Source: Pseudarthrobacter sp. IC2-21
GTDB taxonomy: Bacteria > Actinomycetota > Actinomycetes > Actinomycetales > Micrococcaceae
Direction: 5' to 3'
DNA: 64,000 nt
Assembly (NCBI RefSeq): GCF_034048115.1
Contig: NZ_CP139145.1
Span: 1,798,001-1,862,000 of the forward strand
Positions 23,091 to 33,012 of this stretch are shown here, piece after piece. The translations under genes were made by a program, and so were the position numbers. Under the pieces are notes generated by a model. That model was given only the letters and a program-made list of their open reading frames with translations, did no database searches and was not told the origin of the DNA. How positions within the stretch are numbered: position 1 is the first letter of the stretch; every line of letters starts with the position of its first letter.

Positions 23091-24698
23091 CTACTGTGCT
23101 GCTGGCACTAGCCGGCTCTTGGGGTAACTGAACCGTACGGGCTTGCCCCATGCGGTGCTGAAGATGGAAAGGGCGCGAGAGAGGTCGATGAGGTCGGCGC
23201 GGGTAGCTGGATCCCATTGGTTCACACGGAGGTGCTCGGCCCACAGCCGGATCCGGAGCGCGAGTGCCGCGTTCTGTTCAGGGGGGCGGTCGTCGACGAT
23301 GCCGACGTGGAGTTCTGAGTCGGTGGCGCCTACTTTCTTGTTGAAGTTCTTGAGGAGGTTGCCAAGGGCGCTCGTGTCTGTGGTCTCAGACATTGAGCGG
23401 TCACTGAAATTTGCTGAACCGATGGCGAAGAATTTGTCGTCGACGACCATGAGCTTCGAGTGGACGATTGTTTCGCGTACGTGGAACACCCGTGCGCCTG
23501 AGCTGGCCGTGCCCAGGGCGGTGAGAAAGTCGCCGAGAGCTCCGGTGACTTTGGGTTCGACGCTTGCTTGGGTGTCGTCGTCGTAGCCTCCGAGGACTGC
23601 GATAACTTTGACGCCGCGCCGGATTGCGTCGCCGAGAACGGGGAAAAGTGCAGCTGGTGCTGCGACGTACTGGTCCTCGATGTAGATGTATTTGTGAGCT
23701 GCCCGGATTGCTTTGGCGTACATCACCCCAACGGTGTGGATCGTGCCGTAGGAAGACGCGGTGCTGTCGTCGAGGGGGTCGGCGCCTGCGGCGTCGTGTT
23801 CGGGGAAGTTCAGCGCGACATAGGCGGCCTTCATGCGCGTGGCGGGGGTGGTGATTTTTCCGGCTCTGAGGCCGGATGCCTCGATCGTTGGGTTGAGTGC
23901 GGGCTGGATGTTCAGCCCGTCCTTGAGCTGGTAGCGGCGGTTCGGTTGCCGGGAGCAAGCCTCCCAGCGGCGAAGGAACACGCCGAGCACGTCGAAGGCG
24001 GCGCTCCCTTCGAGCATTACGCCGGCGTCGTGCCAGTAGTAGTTGAGCGTGTCTTCGGGTTTGGTGGGGTTGCGGCGGGGGAGCGAGGAGTCGTGCCGGG
24101 CCGTGTCGAGTCGATCACCGAGAAAGTCAATTCCTCCAAGGAAAGCGGTGACTGTGTCGCCGCGAACGATGACGACGCATTTCTGGTGATGTACTCCCGT
24201 TACTTCCCCGCGGTAGTCGAAGAGGACGCGGCCGGCCAGGGGCGTGCGCCCAGCGACTGTTAGGTGGCGCAGCGCGTGGCCCTGCCCGATATTGCCTGCC
24301 GGCCCGAACCAGCGAAGTACGTTGTCCAGGTCATTGTTTCGTTCGTCGCCCAGTTCCTTTTCCGTGTGCGCCTGTAAGTAGTCGAGGAGCTGCCACTTTG
24401 CGGACATGATTAGTCGGACGTCGACACCGGTCGCAGCTTTCTCGGCCAGGACCGGACCTAGGCGCACATTGTCCGCAGGGTCTAGGCTAAATCGGAAGTC
24501 AGCGTCGAAGCGCCAGCCCAGGAAGTAGATGGCGTCGCCGGAGGAGGTTGCTCGGCCCATAGCCATCCGCACCGCTGTGAAGTACTCCTCGCCGTCGACG
24601 AGAGGCGTTGCCAGCGAGTCGTCCTCGTGAACCTGGAATGGTGTTCCGGAATTTACCGGCAGGAACCGGCTTGTGATCTCTGAGAACGTCATTTGCAA
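23091..24698 (-). CDS. Phospholipase D-family protein
   Basis: 535 aa with two phosphodiesterase halves. The second half has a canonical HKD motif, HSKLMVVD (His413, Lys415, Asp420), followed by GSANFSDRSM. The first half has HHQKCVVI near residue 171 with FLGGIDF after it, but its Asp spacing is unusual. Such enzymes hydrolyse phospholipids or, in some families, nucleic acids. No signal peptide, so probably cytoplasmic or delivered another way. It starts 41 bp after the 915-aa gene on the same strand and is probably cotranscribed. Codon third positions look richer in A/T than in the core genes, which suggests foreign origin. Confidence 0.85.
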   Translation of the reverse strand: MQMTFSEITSRFLPVNSGTPFQVHEDDSLATPLVDGEEYFTAVRMAMGRATSSGDAIYFLGWRFDADFRFSLDPADNVRLGPVLAEKAATGVDVRLIMSAKWQLLDYLQAHTEKELGDERNNDLDNVLRWFGPAGNIGQGHALRHLTVAGRTPLAGRVLFDYRGEVTGVHHQKCVVIVRGDTVTAFLGGIDFLGDRLDTARHDSSLPRRNPTKPEDTLNYYWHDAGVMLEGSAAFDVLGVFLRRWEACSRQPNRRYQLKDGLNIQPALNPTIEASGLRAGKITTPATRMKAAYVALNFPEHDAAGADPLDDSTASSYGTIHTVGVMYAKAIRAAHKYIYIEDQYVAAPAALFPVLGDAIRRGVKVIAVLGGYDDDTQASVEPKVTGALGDFLTALGTASSGARVFHVRETIVHSKLMVVDDKFFAIGSANFSDRSMSETTDTSALGNLLKNFNKKVGATDSELHVGIVDDRPPEQNAALALRIRLWAEHLRVNQWDPATRADLIDLSRALSIFSTAWGKPVRFSYPKSRLVPAAQ

Positions 24699-24739
24699 CC
24701 TCCCGGGCCTTCACGTGGCCGTGTTGTCCGTTGCGGCAT

Positions 24740-27487
24740 TCAGGTGGAGAGGTCGTTGGGCGTGTATTCCTTGGCTACGATCTGGTCGGTGGGAAGTACG
24801 GTGATCCACTGGCTGAAGACCTCGTTTGCGGGAAGGCCGGCGTCGAACCCGCCTGCCAGGGGATTGAATCCACTTTCAAAGACTGTGTCTGCAGCGAGGG
24901 TGTTTGCGATGGGGCCGTTTGCATCCTCCATGCGGGTGGCTATGATTTCGAGGACTTCTCCGATGGTCTTATCTGCGAATTCCGCGTCTTCCGGAGCGTT
25001 GCCGAGGTAGGGTGTGTCCCATCCGTCGTCTTCATGTCCTTCGATGGCGCGGAGCCAGTTGAGCGCGGCCCTCTCACGGCCGGGGCGGATGGGGATGACG
25101 GCCTTGGCCCATGGCGCGTTGAGGAAGGCGTTGCGGAGGTTATCGCCGTCCAGTTGCATTAGCCAGCCGAGAGAGCTGCCTACCTTCGCGGGCATGGAAT
25201 CCTCGGTGATCTGGTAGTTGCTGTTACGTTTCTCGCCGCCCCACTTGATGGTGTCATCCGGTGTCAGGGAATGAACGCCGTTGTCGAACTTTACGTTGAG
25301 ATCGAGTTGGCCTCGGCGCCGCTGGGGCATCCACCACTCGGGTGCTACGAAATACAGCATCGCGTCGATGTCGAAGATGGTCCGCACGATCTCGGACCGC
25401 ACGTGGCTTAACCGCTGGTTATCTGGTGTATCGGGCAGCCGCCAGCTGTCGAGCATGAGCCGTTCGATCAGTTTGCGGTAGACGATGGTGCGTTCCTCCT
25501 CGCGGAGGTCCCAGGGTGGGCGTTCTTTGATCGCTGCGGCGTCTTTGATCCGAGACCTGACGTTGTCTATGAATGTCTTTTGGTAGAGGCGCTGCACGGC
25601 CGCGTCGTGCTTGGCTTGAGCGGCAGTGTTGAGGCCGCTCACTCGCGTGACCTCGGCGGCGTTGGGTTGATAGATGAGTTCCATGTCCAGATTCACGACG
25701 TTTTCGCCGCCGTAGTTAACGAATTCCATAACGATCTCAAAGTTGCCGTCCTTGCTCGGCGTGATCGGGAACTTGATTTGTGCCTGTTTGTTGCCTTGGA
25801 TCCCGACCATGCGAACTTCCGTCAGGTCGTAGTTGGCCTGAGGGGCGTCAAACTTGAAGTTGAAGGGGCCGAAGATGGTTTGGCTGTCATCGTCATCCTC
25901 GTCACCTTTGATGATGCTCAGGTGCTTTCCCTTATAGGCGGTCGCGCCGGTCTCAAGGTATGCGTAAGCGTAGTTCGCTCGATTGTTCGAGTAATCGAGG
26001 ATCGGGGCGAACGGGATCGGCACGGTCACCTTCTTGGTCATGCTGGCCGGCGGTGGGATCAGGTCCGGCTCTTTAAGGTTGCCGGGGTCTGGCGCATCTA
26101 CCAGGTGCACCAGGTCGGAGAGGCCGATGGTGCGGCCGGGATCATCGACAAACACCTGCCAACACAGGCGCATTCCCACGTCTTGTAACTGAACGCCCAC
26201 CCTGCGCATCTTGCGCCGGAGTTCGTAGTTCACCAGTTTGTCGCTGGGATTCTGCAGCACATACCTCCGGCTGCGCACGTCGGTAGTTTCCGTGACCGTC
26301 TTGAATACCGACTTGTAGTTGCGTTTGATTTCGGTCGAGAGTTTCTCGCTCTGCTCCCGATTCTGTTTATGTGTGGTTTCCCGGGCATCCTTCCGGGTCG
26401 ATTCGATACCGAAATTGGCGGACACAGTTCCCTGATAGACGCCGAAGTTGACGGTATTTGTGGTTGAGACCCCGAGCTTTGTCGAGTTGCTGTTCTCGGA
26501 CTTCACCGCGTCACTCAATTCGTCTTTGGACGTTTCACTCTGCTCGGACCGGGTGGTCGACTCCAGCGCAGTTTCCTCCGTGTGCTCGATCGTCGCACGG
26601 CGTGTATTCACCTCAATGAGCTCAATGGTGGTGGAAGGGGCCAGCCAGACGTGCTCGACGGGTTCGCCCTCAAATGTTCCGAGATCGAAGAAGTACTGGC
26701 GGAAGAGGTGTACAAAACCCACCGGGGCGAGTGCGCCGCTGTGGTCACCTGGGTCGATATTCGCTAGGGGATCCGATGACTTAAGAATGTCAGTCAGGGG
26801 CGCGGCTTCGGTCACTTTGAACAGCTTGGCCAGCTCGTTCGGATCGGCCCCTCCTTGTTGCTCGGCGTGCATTAGCAGAAATGTGGCGATCTCTGACTCG
26901 AACTGCATCGTGGTGAGAAAAGTCGCTGCGGCCTCCTCCATTTGTTGGGGCGAGAGGGGGTTGCCCCCTGCGCCAGCAAGCAACCGAGTGTAAAGCGCCG
27001 CACGGGCCCTGTCGTTGGCGATTTTAAGGTCTCCGGAACCCGCATTCATCAGATTGTTGACGTCGATAAGCTGTCCCCACTCAGGACCGCTCGGGAGTCT
27101 TCCCGAATGGTCAGCGACGAATACCTGTACCTTGTCGAGCAACACCTGTACGAGTTCGCTGCCAAGGTCTTTGGTTAGCGACACTTTGTAGGGAGATCGT
27201 CCTGCCGCGGGCTCCAAGGGAACGGCCAAATACTCCAGCGGGTGGCCATTCTGAACTGAAGTTGGCCCGGGAATCAGCCGACCGTCCAGAACGCGACGAA
27301 TGGCGGGATCGATAATCGCGCCTCCGCGCCTGAGCCACTTCTTCGTCAATCCGGATTCCCACCCCAGAAGCGGTTGATAAACACCGTAGTGAGAGCTTGC
27401 GTAGGGAGGTACGCCGCCGTACCGATCCAGATCCTTCTTGAGATCGAACACGGCCACTCCTCGGATAGGCGACTGATGCGAGCGCAT
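24740..27487 (-). CDS. Large protein of unknown function (915 aa)
   Basis: Start chosen at the ATG 27487, after GGGAGCGGAAGAG; the frame is open further upstream only by running into an IS110 relic. I recognise no domain. Residues about 1-300 are mixed alpha/beta. Residues about 300-400 are strikingly rich in S, T, E, K and N (TRSEQSETSKDELSDAVK) and likely extended or coiled. A basic segment follows (ELRRKMRRVGVQLQDVG), then a beta-rich domain, then a helical C-terminus with many Trp residues. No signal peptide or membrane helix. It forms a two-gene unit with the phospholipase D gene, so the two products probably act together. Confidence 0.75.
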   Translation of the reverse strand: MRSHQSPIRGVAVFDLKKDLDRYGGVPPYASSHYGVYQPLLGWESGLTKKWLRRGGAIIDPAIRRVLDGRLIPGPTSVQNGHPLEYLAVPLEPAAGRSPYKVSLTKDLGSELVQVLLDKVQVFVADHSGRLPSGPEWGQLIDVNNLMNAGSGDLKIANDRARAALYTRLLAGAGGNPLSPQQMEEAAATFLTTMQFESEIATFLLMHAEQQGGADPNELAKLFKVTEAAPLTDILKSSDPLANIDPGDHSGALAPVGFVHLFRQYFFDLGTFEGEPVEHVWLAPSTTIELIEVNTRRATIEHTEETALESTTRSEQSETSKDELSDAVKSENSNSTKLGVSTTNTVNFGVYQGTVSANFGIESTRKDARETTHKQNREQSEKLSTEIKRNYKSVFKTVTETTDVRSRRYVLQNPSDKLVNYELRRKMRRVGVQLQDVGMRLCWQVFVDDPGRTIGLSDLVHLVDAPDPGNLKEPDLIPPPASMTKKVTVPIPFAPILDYSNNRANYAYAYLETGATAYKGKHLSIIKGDEDDDDSQTIFGPFNFKFDAPQANYDLTEVRMVGIQGNKQAQIKFPITPSKDGNFEIVMEFVNYGGENVVNLDMELIYQPNAAEVTRVSGLNTAAQAKHDAAVQRLYQKTFIDNVRSRIKDAAAIKERPPWDLREEERTIVYRKLIERLMLDSWRLPDTPDNQRLSHVRSEIVRTIFDIDAMLYFVAPEWWMPQRRRGQLDLNVKFDNGVHSLTPDDTIKWGGEKRNSNYQITEDSMPAKVGSSLGWLMQLDGDNLRNAFLNAPWAKAVIPIRPGRERAALNWLRAIEGHEDDGWDTPYLGNAPEDAEFADKTIGEVLEIIATRMEDANGPIANTLAADTVFESGFNPLAGGFDAGLPANEVFSQWITVLPTDQIVAKEYTPNDLST

Positions 27488-27650
27488 TGGTCTCTTCCGC
27501 TCCCATGGGTTCACGACTCGTTTTACGCCACATGATGGACTAATGCAATAGCCGCCGCGCTGACTTATAGCTGACGGGGGGATTCTTCGAAGGTGTGGCG
27601 GATCTCCTGAAACGGGGGCATGTGATGCCAGGGGGTCCCTATGCTTTTGG

Positions 27651-28190
27651 TCAAGCTGCCTGGGGAGTTTCTTCACGGTAGAGGGTTCCGTTTTGAGCAT
27701 GGCGAAGATGGCGTCGCAGCGCCGCCGGGTGAGGCACATGATGGCGGCGCTGTGGTTCTTGCCTTGGGCGCGTTTCCGGTCGTAGTAGGCCTTGGAGAGC
27801 GGCTCGGGGCAGGAGGCTATCCACGCGGATCTGAACAGCGCGTTCTTGAGTTCTTTGTTTCCGGAGCGGGCGGGGAATTCTCCGCGGATGGAGGTGCCGG
27901 AGCGGCGTGTGACGGGGGCGATGCCGGCGTAGGCGGCGAGATGACCGGCGGTCTTGAAGCTGCTGGCGTCGCCGATGGTCAGAGGGTGTCGTCGCTGCGG
28001 TCTTGATGCCGAATCCCGGCGTGGACGTCAAGAAAGAGGGAAGTCATCGAGGAGTTTTTCGACTTCAGTGGCGACGATGCTGCGCTGGTGTTTGAGTTCT
28101 TTGATCTGGGCCGCGACGCGAGGGATGACAAGTTCGACGGCGTCGGTTCCGGCCACGGTCACGGTCTGCTCTCCGAGCGCTGTGAAGATA
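27651..28190 (-). mobile_element. IS110-family transposase relic
   Basis: Read across three frames on the minus strand, the segment gives the C-terminal half of an IS110-type transposase: a PGFG(I/V)KTA motif, GHLAAYAGIAPVTRRSG, NKELKNALF, and the end FAML..GTLY. At least two frameshifts (near 28000 and 27690) kill it. It lies directly upstream of the 915-aa gene. Confidence 0.75.
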
Positions 28191-28266
28191 GCATCACAAG
28201 TTTGGCCGGGTCCGTCCGGCTGTGGTTGCGGGCACAGCGCAGCACGTTCGACCGCCCTGCAGCGCG

Positions 28267-28415
28267 CAGACCATCACAACCTGGATCGAAAGGACCTACC
28301 ACCGCCGGCGACGCCAAAGACGGCTGGGCAAACTCACGCCCATCGAATATGAAACAATCAACCGGCCCGCGCTCACAGCGGCCTAAGACCCCGAGTCAAC
28401 AAAAGTCGGGGCAGT
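28267..28415 (+). mobile_element. IS3-family transposase 3' end relic
   Basis: The frame from 28267 reads TTWIERTYHRRRRQRRLGKLTPIEYE and stops at 28386, the usual C-terminus of an IS3-type transposase. The following AGTCAACAAAAGTCGGGGCA is probably the element's right end. The same tail occurs at 41030-41094. Confidence 0.75.
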
Positions 28416-28496
28416 CCCGTTCGCATCAGGTCGTATAGATGCTTCCGAGCAGGTACAGGCACCTCAATTCCCTAGACCTCATTTGATGGGTATGTC

Positions 28497-28733
28497 ATGC
28501 TTCGTTGCATGCCGTATTTCGTCGAATACGTGGCGGTACAGGCTATTGGCCGTTCCCGTATTCAGGGCGTCAGCCCCAGCGATGCGCTCACGATAGTGCA
28601 GGGCGCCTTGCGCGGCGTGCCGTGCACCTCGGTTATCCTGCGGTATGCCGCCGGCTCGAATCCAGGTTTCGGCGAGGGGTCGATCCTCGCAACCTACACA
28701 CCCACCCAAGGATGGATGATTCACGGGAGCTGA
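28497..28733 (+). CDS. Small conserved protein, paralogue of the one at 38552
   Basis: 78 aa beginning MLRCMPYFVEYVAVQAIGRS. A second copy at 38552 is about 75-80 percent identical by eye and the same length, with differences spread evenly, so both are likely real genes. The fold looks alpha/beta; an invariant SDAL segment and a C-terminal TYxPxxGWxIHG are shared. The upstream 12 bases are also alike (ATGTCATGCTTC). Function unknown. Confidence 0.6.
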   Translation: MLRCMPYFVEYVAVQAIGRSRIQGVSPSDALTIVQGALRGVPCTSVILRYAAGSNPGFGEGSILATYTPTQGWMIHGS

Positions 28734-28837
28734 CCACCACAGTTTCTCGCATTTCCGGGTTGAGAAAAAAGACCGCGTGAGTGCAATCGGAGGCATGTGA
28801 CCGGGTTCCGTCCCTGGCCCGCGGGTCGGCCTCGGTA

Positions 28838-30115
28838 TCAGGTCCCGCTGGCCCGGCAGTTGGTTCCGGTTCCGTAGTGCAGCCAGCCGGGAAGCGCTGT
28901 GGTGAAGGCATCGCGGACGGTCGGGGTGTTCGTGACCGTCCAGTCGATCCGGCCGTTGACTTCGGCCTCGTTCTTGTCCCACTCGAACCAGTTGATCATT
29001 TTCAGTTGCGGGAACTGCGCCGCCGTTTGCGGGCTGAAGACCTGTTCCCACCAGGTCCGTTTGATGTCCGACTCCGGGGCCCCGTCCACGGCCGGGTTGT
29101 AGAGGGCGGCTGTTTCGGGGATGGCCAGAGGCTTGTCGTGGTCCTGGCTGTAGACGTGGTAGAAATCGGGGAGCAGGCTGTCGTCGCCGTTGGCACCCAC
29201 GTAGTTGCCCGTCAGCTGGTCGGCGAATTTGTTGGCCTCGGGAATCTCGTTCTCGCCCCAGGGGTAGCGTGCGCCCCAGTGATACAGCGACATGCCCACC
29301 CAGTCCACCGCGGCGTCTCCCGGGTAGTACGGGGCGTAGGAATCATCGGCCATGGTCAGGACTCCGTCGTGGTCCGTGTCCAACGCTTCGAAATCCGGGG
29401 TACCCGGCTTCGCTTCGTACTGGCCGCCGGCGAACGGATACCCGCCGCCATAGTTCGGCGCCCACATCATCGCCGAGCCCGGAGCCCCTCCGTGGACGGC
29501 CTCGGCGACTTGAGAGAACACTGATTTGTACTCAACGGGCTGCTGGGACCACGGGTACCAGGACCCGTTCATTTCGTGGGCAAACCGGACGATCACTGGG
29601 ACGCCTTCGGCATTGAGGGATACCAAATCCTGCACCAGTCCGGCGATGACGCCTGGGGTGATCGCGGCCAGTCCATGTTTCGGTTCAAGGGTCAGGAGCA
29701 TCATGTGCCCGTCAGCGCGGATCTGGTTTGCGGCCTGGTGCAGGTGGGCCCGTTCCTGCTCGGTATACGGGAAGCCCGCAAAGGAGACGCTCACTGCGGG
29801 CTTGTGACCGAGATCGGCGGCATATTGGGACAGCGGCTTGGCGCCCAGGTTCAGGTTGACGCCAAAGAGGGCTCCGGAGCCAGGCACCAGGTCCGTCCGG
29901 CCCGTCACCTCGCAGATAGGTATTGCGGCAGCGCTTTGGCTTGCCGCTGCTTCCTGACGTGTCCGTTCGCGGTCCGCCAGGCCGTTGGTGATGCTGGCGG
30001 CACCGAACGCCATGGCGAGTACGACTGCCGCCACCGGCAGGCCCCACGCTTTCACTCGGCTTAACGCCAGCTCGCGCCGGTCCACATCCGGGTCGGCAGA
30101 TGAGTCGTTAGGCAT
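28838..30115 (-). CDS. Glycoside hydrolase family 26-like protein, membrane-anchored
   Basis: 425 aa. A cytoplasmic N-terminus is followed by one membrane helix (about residues 23-45), so the enzyme faces outward. The catalytic acid is probably Glu171 in VRFAHEMNGSWYPW and the nucleophile Glu324 in KPLAIPETA, the arrangement of GH26 mannanases and related endoglycanases. An insertion near residue 236 (DTDHDGVLTMADD) looks like a calcium-binding EF-hand loop. The substrate is probably a beta-mannan or mixed-linkage glucan. No other polysaccharide gene lies nearby. Confidence 0.8.
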   Translation of the reverse strand: MPNDSSADPDVDRRELALSRVKAWGLPVAAVVLAMAFGAASITNGLADRERTRQEAAASQSAAAIPICEVTGRTDLVPGSGALFGVNLNLGAKPLSQYAADLGHKPAVSVSFAGFPYTEQERAHLHQAANQIRADGHMMLLTLEPKHGLAAITPGVIAGLVQDLVSLNAEGVPVIVRFAHEMNGSWYPWSQQPVEYKSVFSQVAEAVHGGAPGSAMMWAPNYGGGYPFAGGQYEAKPGTPDFEALDTDHDGVLTMADDSYAPYYPGDAAVDWVGMSLYHWGARYPWGENEIPEANKFADQLTGNYVGANGDDSLLPDFYHVYSQDHDKPLAIPETAALYNPAVDGAPESDIKRTWWEQVFSPQTAAQFPQLKMINWFEWDKNEAEVNGRIDWTVTNTPTVRDAFTTALPGWLHYGTGTNCRASGT

Positions 30116-30434
30116 AGCGGTACCCCCTGTTGGCCTGCGGTTTTGGTTCTCATCCTAAACGCAGCGCAGGCGAAAGCCGTTGCGGTGCGATTGCCCGAAG
30201 TCCGCGTCGAACCACCGGGAATGGTCGGACCGAAAGTGCCGGCAGCTTGTTCAGCGTGACTCTCCCCGTCCAGCCAGGATCCTAGCCGTCGAACTGAAGC
30301 AGGGGAGGGCCAGCGACGCCGTCGTCGGCCAGACCCGACGTTACATGGGCTACGTCCAGGACGCCCTCAATGGCCCGCAACATCCGATTCACGAAGTACC
30401 GGGTCGAATTCCACCTGGAAACCGCGGAGTAGAA

Positions 30435-30580
30435 GGGGCCCGGCGGTGGCTGGGGGTGGCACGACGACCATAGATCGCACCACTCACCGCCGGTCCCTGC
30501 TCACACAGTAGGGTGAGCTCCTCGGCGGCGTGTACCGCTCGAGGTACCCGTTTCCTAAGTTAGGGGCTACCTGTTCCCGG
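30435..30580 (+). repeat. 140-bp hairpin repeat, copy 2 of 3
   Basis: Same first 50 bp as the copies at 15966 and 42158, including the CGGCGGTG/CACCGCCG inverted repeat. Part of long repeat copy B. Confidence 0.8.
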
Positions 30581-30629
30581 GTTGATGAGGAGGCGGACCT
30601 CATTGCCTTAAACGGGCCAAAGTGCGGGG

Positions 30630-30772
30630 GTGGAGGGTACAGGCACCACCGAAGACCCAGAGGGCGGACAAAGCCGGGTAACGGCCTCCGGCAAAACCTG
30701 CGAAGAAGCCAAGGCGGCCTGGAAGCGATGGTCCCGGAAGGCCACGAGGTCATCGTCATCCGCACGCATTGA
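30630..30772 (+). pseudogene. Broken copy of the small protein at 16156
   Basis: GTG start, then VEGTGTTEDPEGGQSRVTASGKTCEEAKA. A one-base deletion near 30715 shifts the frame, and the remainder (ALEAMVPEGHEVIVIRTH, then TGA) is in the next frame. It shows where the original gene family ends. Confidence 0.6.
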
Positions 30773-31467
30773 CGCGGGTCGCACTCGATGATCCACTCCG
30801 GTTCACCGGGTGCGGCAGATCTGAGGGCCGGCGGTGTCTGGGCGGCAGGGCGTCTTTCTCTTTCCGCACTGCCCACCGCCGGCCTGCTGCCAACTCTAGG
30901 CTGAGCCCTGACCGAGTTCACGAGTGGCGACTACTTAGGTCAGAAACCCCCGGTTACCCGGTGGGGCAGGTTTCGGCCGCCGAACTATGGCGCATTTCCA
31001 GCCGAATCCCTGCAGACATCACGGCGCAGAATGGGTGGGCGGCGTTCCATCGGGCTGGTCCCCGTGCAGCGGGTCGGCGGCCGCAAGAAGCACCAGAAGT
31101 ACGAGAGCCACGAGAGCGTGGCCGCGCGCATGTTTCGTGAGCACCCTTGGCCTACTTAGCCTGAAATTCATTATCGACCCCCATATGGTGGTGGCCCTGG
31201 TTTATCCACAAGACCTTCCATCGACGCTACGCAATCAAGGGGAGGTGCGGCACGAGTAGCCGGTACTCTATGTTAGCGGCCATGAAAAACTGCCCATAGG
31301 CGGCCACGAAATTGCCCGCTGGCGGCCAGTAGAATTGCCCGACGGTGGCCATGAGATCTGCCCACTTCCTTACTGAACCGACCGCGTCCTTATGCGGTGG
31401 GGGCCTCTTCCTGGGGTTTGATGACGGTGTCTAAGCGCACCAAAAGCGAACCAGGAAGAGGCCCTGT

Positions 31468-33012
31468 ATGAAGTCTGACGGAGAAATCATGGAAATTCTT
31501 GCTGCCTACGATCTGACCGGGTCGTTGCGCGCCACTGCGGAGCTCACGGGCTGCTCGCACCACACTGTTGCCAAACATGTCCAGGCCCGGGACGCCGGCC
31601 GGCCGATCGGGGAACCCGCGGCCCGCGGCCGGGTCACCGATCCGTTTCTGCCCAAGATCGAGGAATGGATCGAGACCTCTAAGGGCCGGATCCGTGCGGA
31701 CAAGGCCCACGAAAAGCTCCTCGCCCTGGGCTACATGGGTTTGGAGCGCTCCACCCGCCGCGCGATCGCCCAGGTGAAAGCAGCGTGGCGGCTGGGCCAC
31801 ACCCGCGTCCACCGGCTGCCCTGGATCACGGAACCTGGCATGTGGCTGCAGTATGACTTCGGCGACGGGCCCCGGATCGGCGGGGTGAAGACCATCCTGT
31901 TCGTGGCGTGGCTGGCGTTCTCCCGCTTCCGGATCGTGATCCCGCTCAAAGACCGGACCGCGCCGAGCGTGTTCGCTGCCCTGGACCGGTGCTTCCGCAT
32001 CCTCGGCGGAGCACCGACGTATGTTCTGACGGATAACGAGAAGACGGTGACCACGGCCCATGTTGCTGGGGTCCCGGTCCGGAACCAGCAGACTTTGGAC
32101 TTCGCCCGGCACTACGGAATCACGGTGTTGACCTGCCAGCCCGCGGACCCTGCCACCAAGGGCGGGGTGGAAGCGTCCGTGAAACTCGCCAAGGCCGACC
32201 TCGTCCCGAAGGACACCAATCTCCGCGGCGACTACCGCACGTTCGCCGAACTCGAGGCGGCCTGCCAGGCGTTCATGGATGAGGTGAATGATCGTGAGCA
32301 TCGGGTGACGCGGCGCAAACCCGCGGCGGTGCTCGCCGAGGAAGCCGTGCGGTTGCACCGGATCCCGGATACCGCCCACACGGTCGCGTTCGGGCTGGCC
32401 CGGACCGTTCCGGAGAATACCCCGATGGTTACGTTCGAAAACGGCCAGTACTCGGTCCCAGCCCACCTGCTCGGGGCCCGAGTGTTCGTCCGCACCCACG
32501 GGACCGGACCGGACGAGCAGGTCGTCATCGTCCACCACGGCACCGCCGGGCCGGTGGAGGTTGCCCGCCACGGGCGGGCACGGCCCGGCAGCCCCGCCAT
32601 CCATGATGACCACTTCCCCGGAACCCGGGCAAAGGTCCCCGGCGACTACGAGGTCAGGGCCCGCAGCGCGGACGAGGCAGCGTTCCTGGCCATCGGCGAC
32701 GGCGCAAGGACCTGGCTGATCGAAGCCGCCGCGGCCGGGACGGCACGGATGAACGTGAAAATGGCCGAAGCCGTCACCCTGGCCAAAATCGCCGGCACCG
32801 ACCACGTCGACCGGGCACTCGGCGACGCCGCCCTGCACGGCCGGTTCGCGCACCCGGACCTCGCCTCGATCCTGAACGCCAACATCAGACGCACCACTAC
32901 CCACGCCGCCAACGAAGCCACATCCCTCACCCAAGGAACAGCTGCGTGGGCCGTGATCGGCACCCCCGCCCTGAGCACCACAGCCAACACCACCCCGGAG
33001 GAGGCCCGATGA
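31468..33012 (+). CDS. istA: IS21 transposase IstA
   Basis: 514-aa DDE transposase. The N-terminal helix-turn-helix is GSLRATAELTGCSHHTVAKHV. The integrase core follows with Asp in YDFGDGPRIGG, Asp in VLTDNEK and Glu in KGGVEASVKLAKAD. The ATG at 31468 follows GAGGCCC. The last four bases overlap istB (ATGA), the standard IS21 coupling. The frame is intact, so the element may be active. Confidence 0.95.
   Translation: MKSDGEIMEILAAYDLTGSLRATAELTGCSHHTVAKHVQARDAGRPIGEPAARGRVTDPFLPKIEEWIETSKGRIRADKAHEKLLALGYMGLERSTRRAIAQVKAAWRLGHTRVHRLPWITEPGMWLQYDFGDGPRIGGVKTILFVAWLAFSRFRIVIPLKDRTAPSVFAALDRCFRILGGAPTYVLTDNEKTVTTAHVAGVPVRNQQTLDFARHYGITVLTCQPADPATKGGVEASVKLAKADLVPKDTNLRGDYRTFAELEAACQAFMDEVNDREHRVTRRKPAAVLAEEAVRLHRIPDTAHTVAFGLARTVPENTPMVTFENGQYSVPAHLLGARVFVRTHGTGPDEQVVIVHHGTAGPVEVARHGRARPGSPAIHDDHFPGTRAKVPGDYEVRARSADEAAFLAIGDGARTWLIEAAAAGTARMNVKMAEAVTLAKIAGTDHVDRALGDAALHGRFAHPDLASILNANIRRTTTHAANEATSLTQGTAAWAVIGTPALSTTANTTPEEAR

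Larger units (their letters stand above)
30288..31270 (+). repeat. Long direct repeat, copy B
   Basis: Diverged copy of 15735-16796. It keeps the tail of the NucS-like nuclease (AVELKQGRASDAVVGQTRRYMGYVQ at 30290-30370), the hairpin repeat, the small ORF and the downstream flank. It ends at CGGTACTCTA, immediately before the first base of the IS21 element. Confidence 0.85.

Noticed and set aside
27488..27739. N-terminal extension of the 915-aa protein
   Set aside because: The extra 84 codons read through the IS110 relic in its own broken frame; a good ribosome site is present at 27487.
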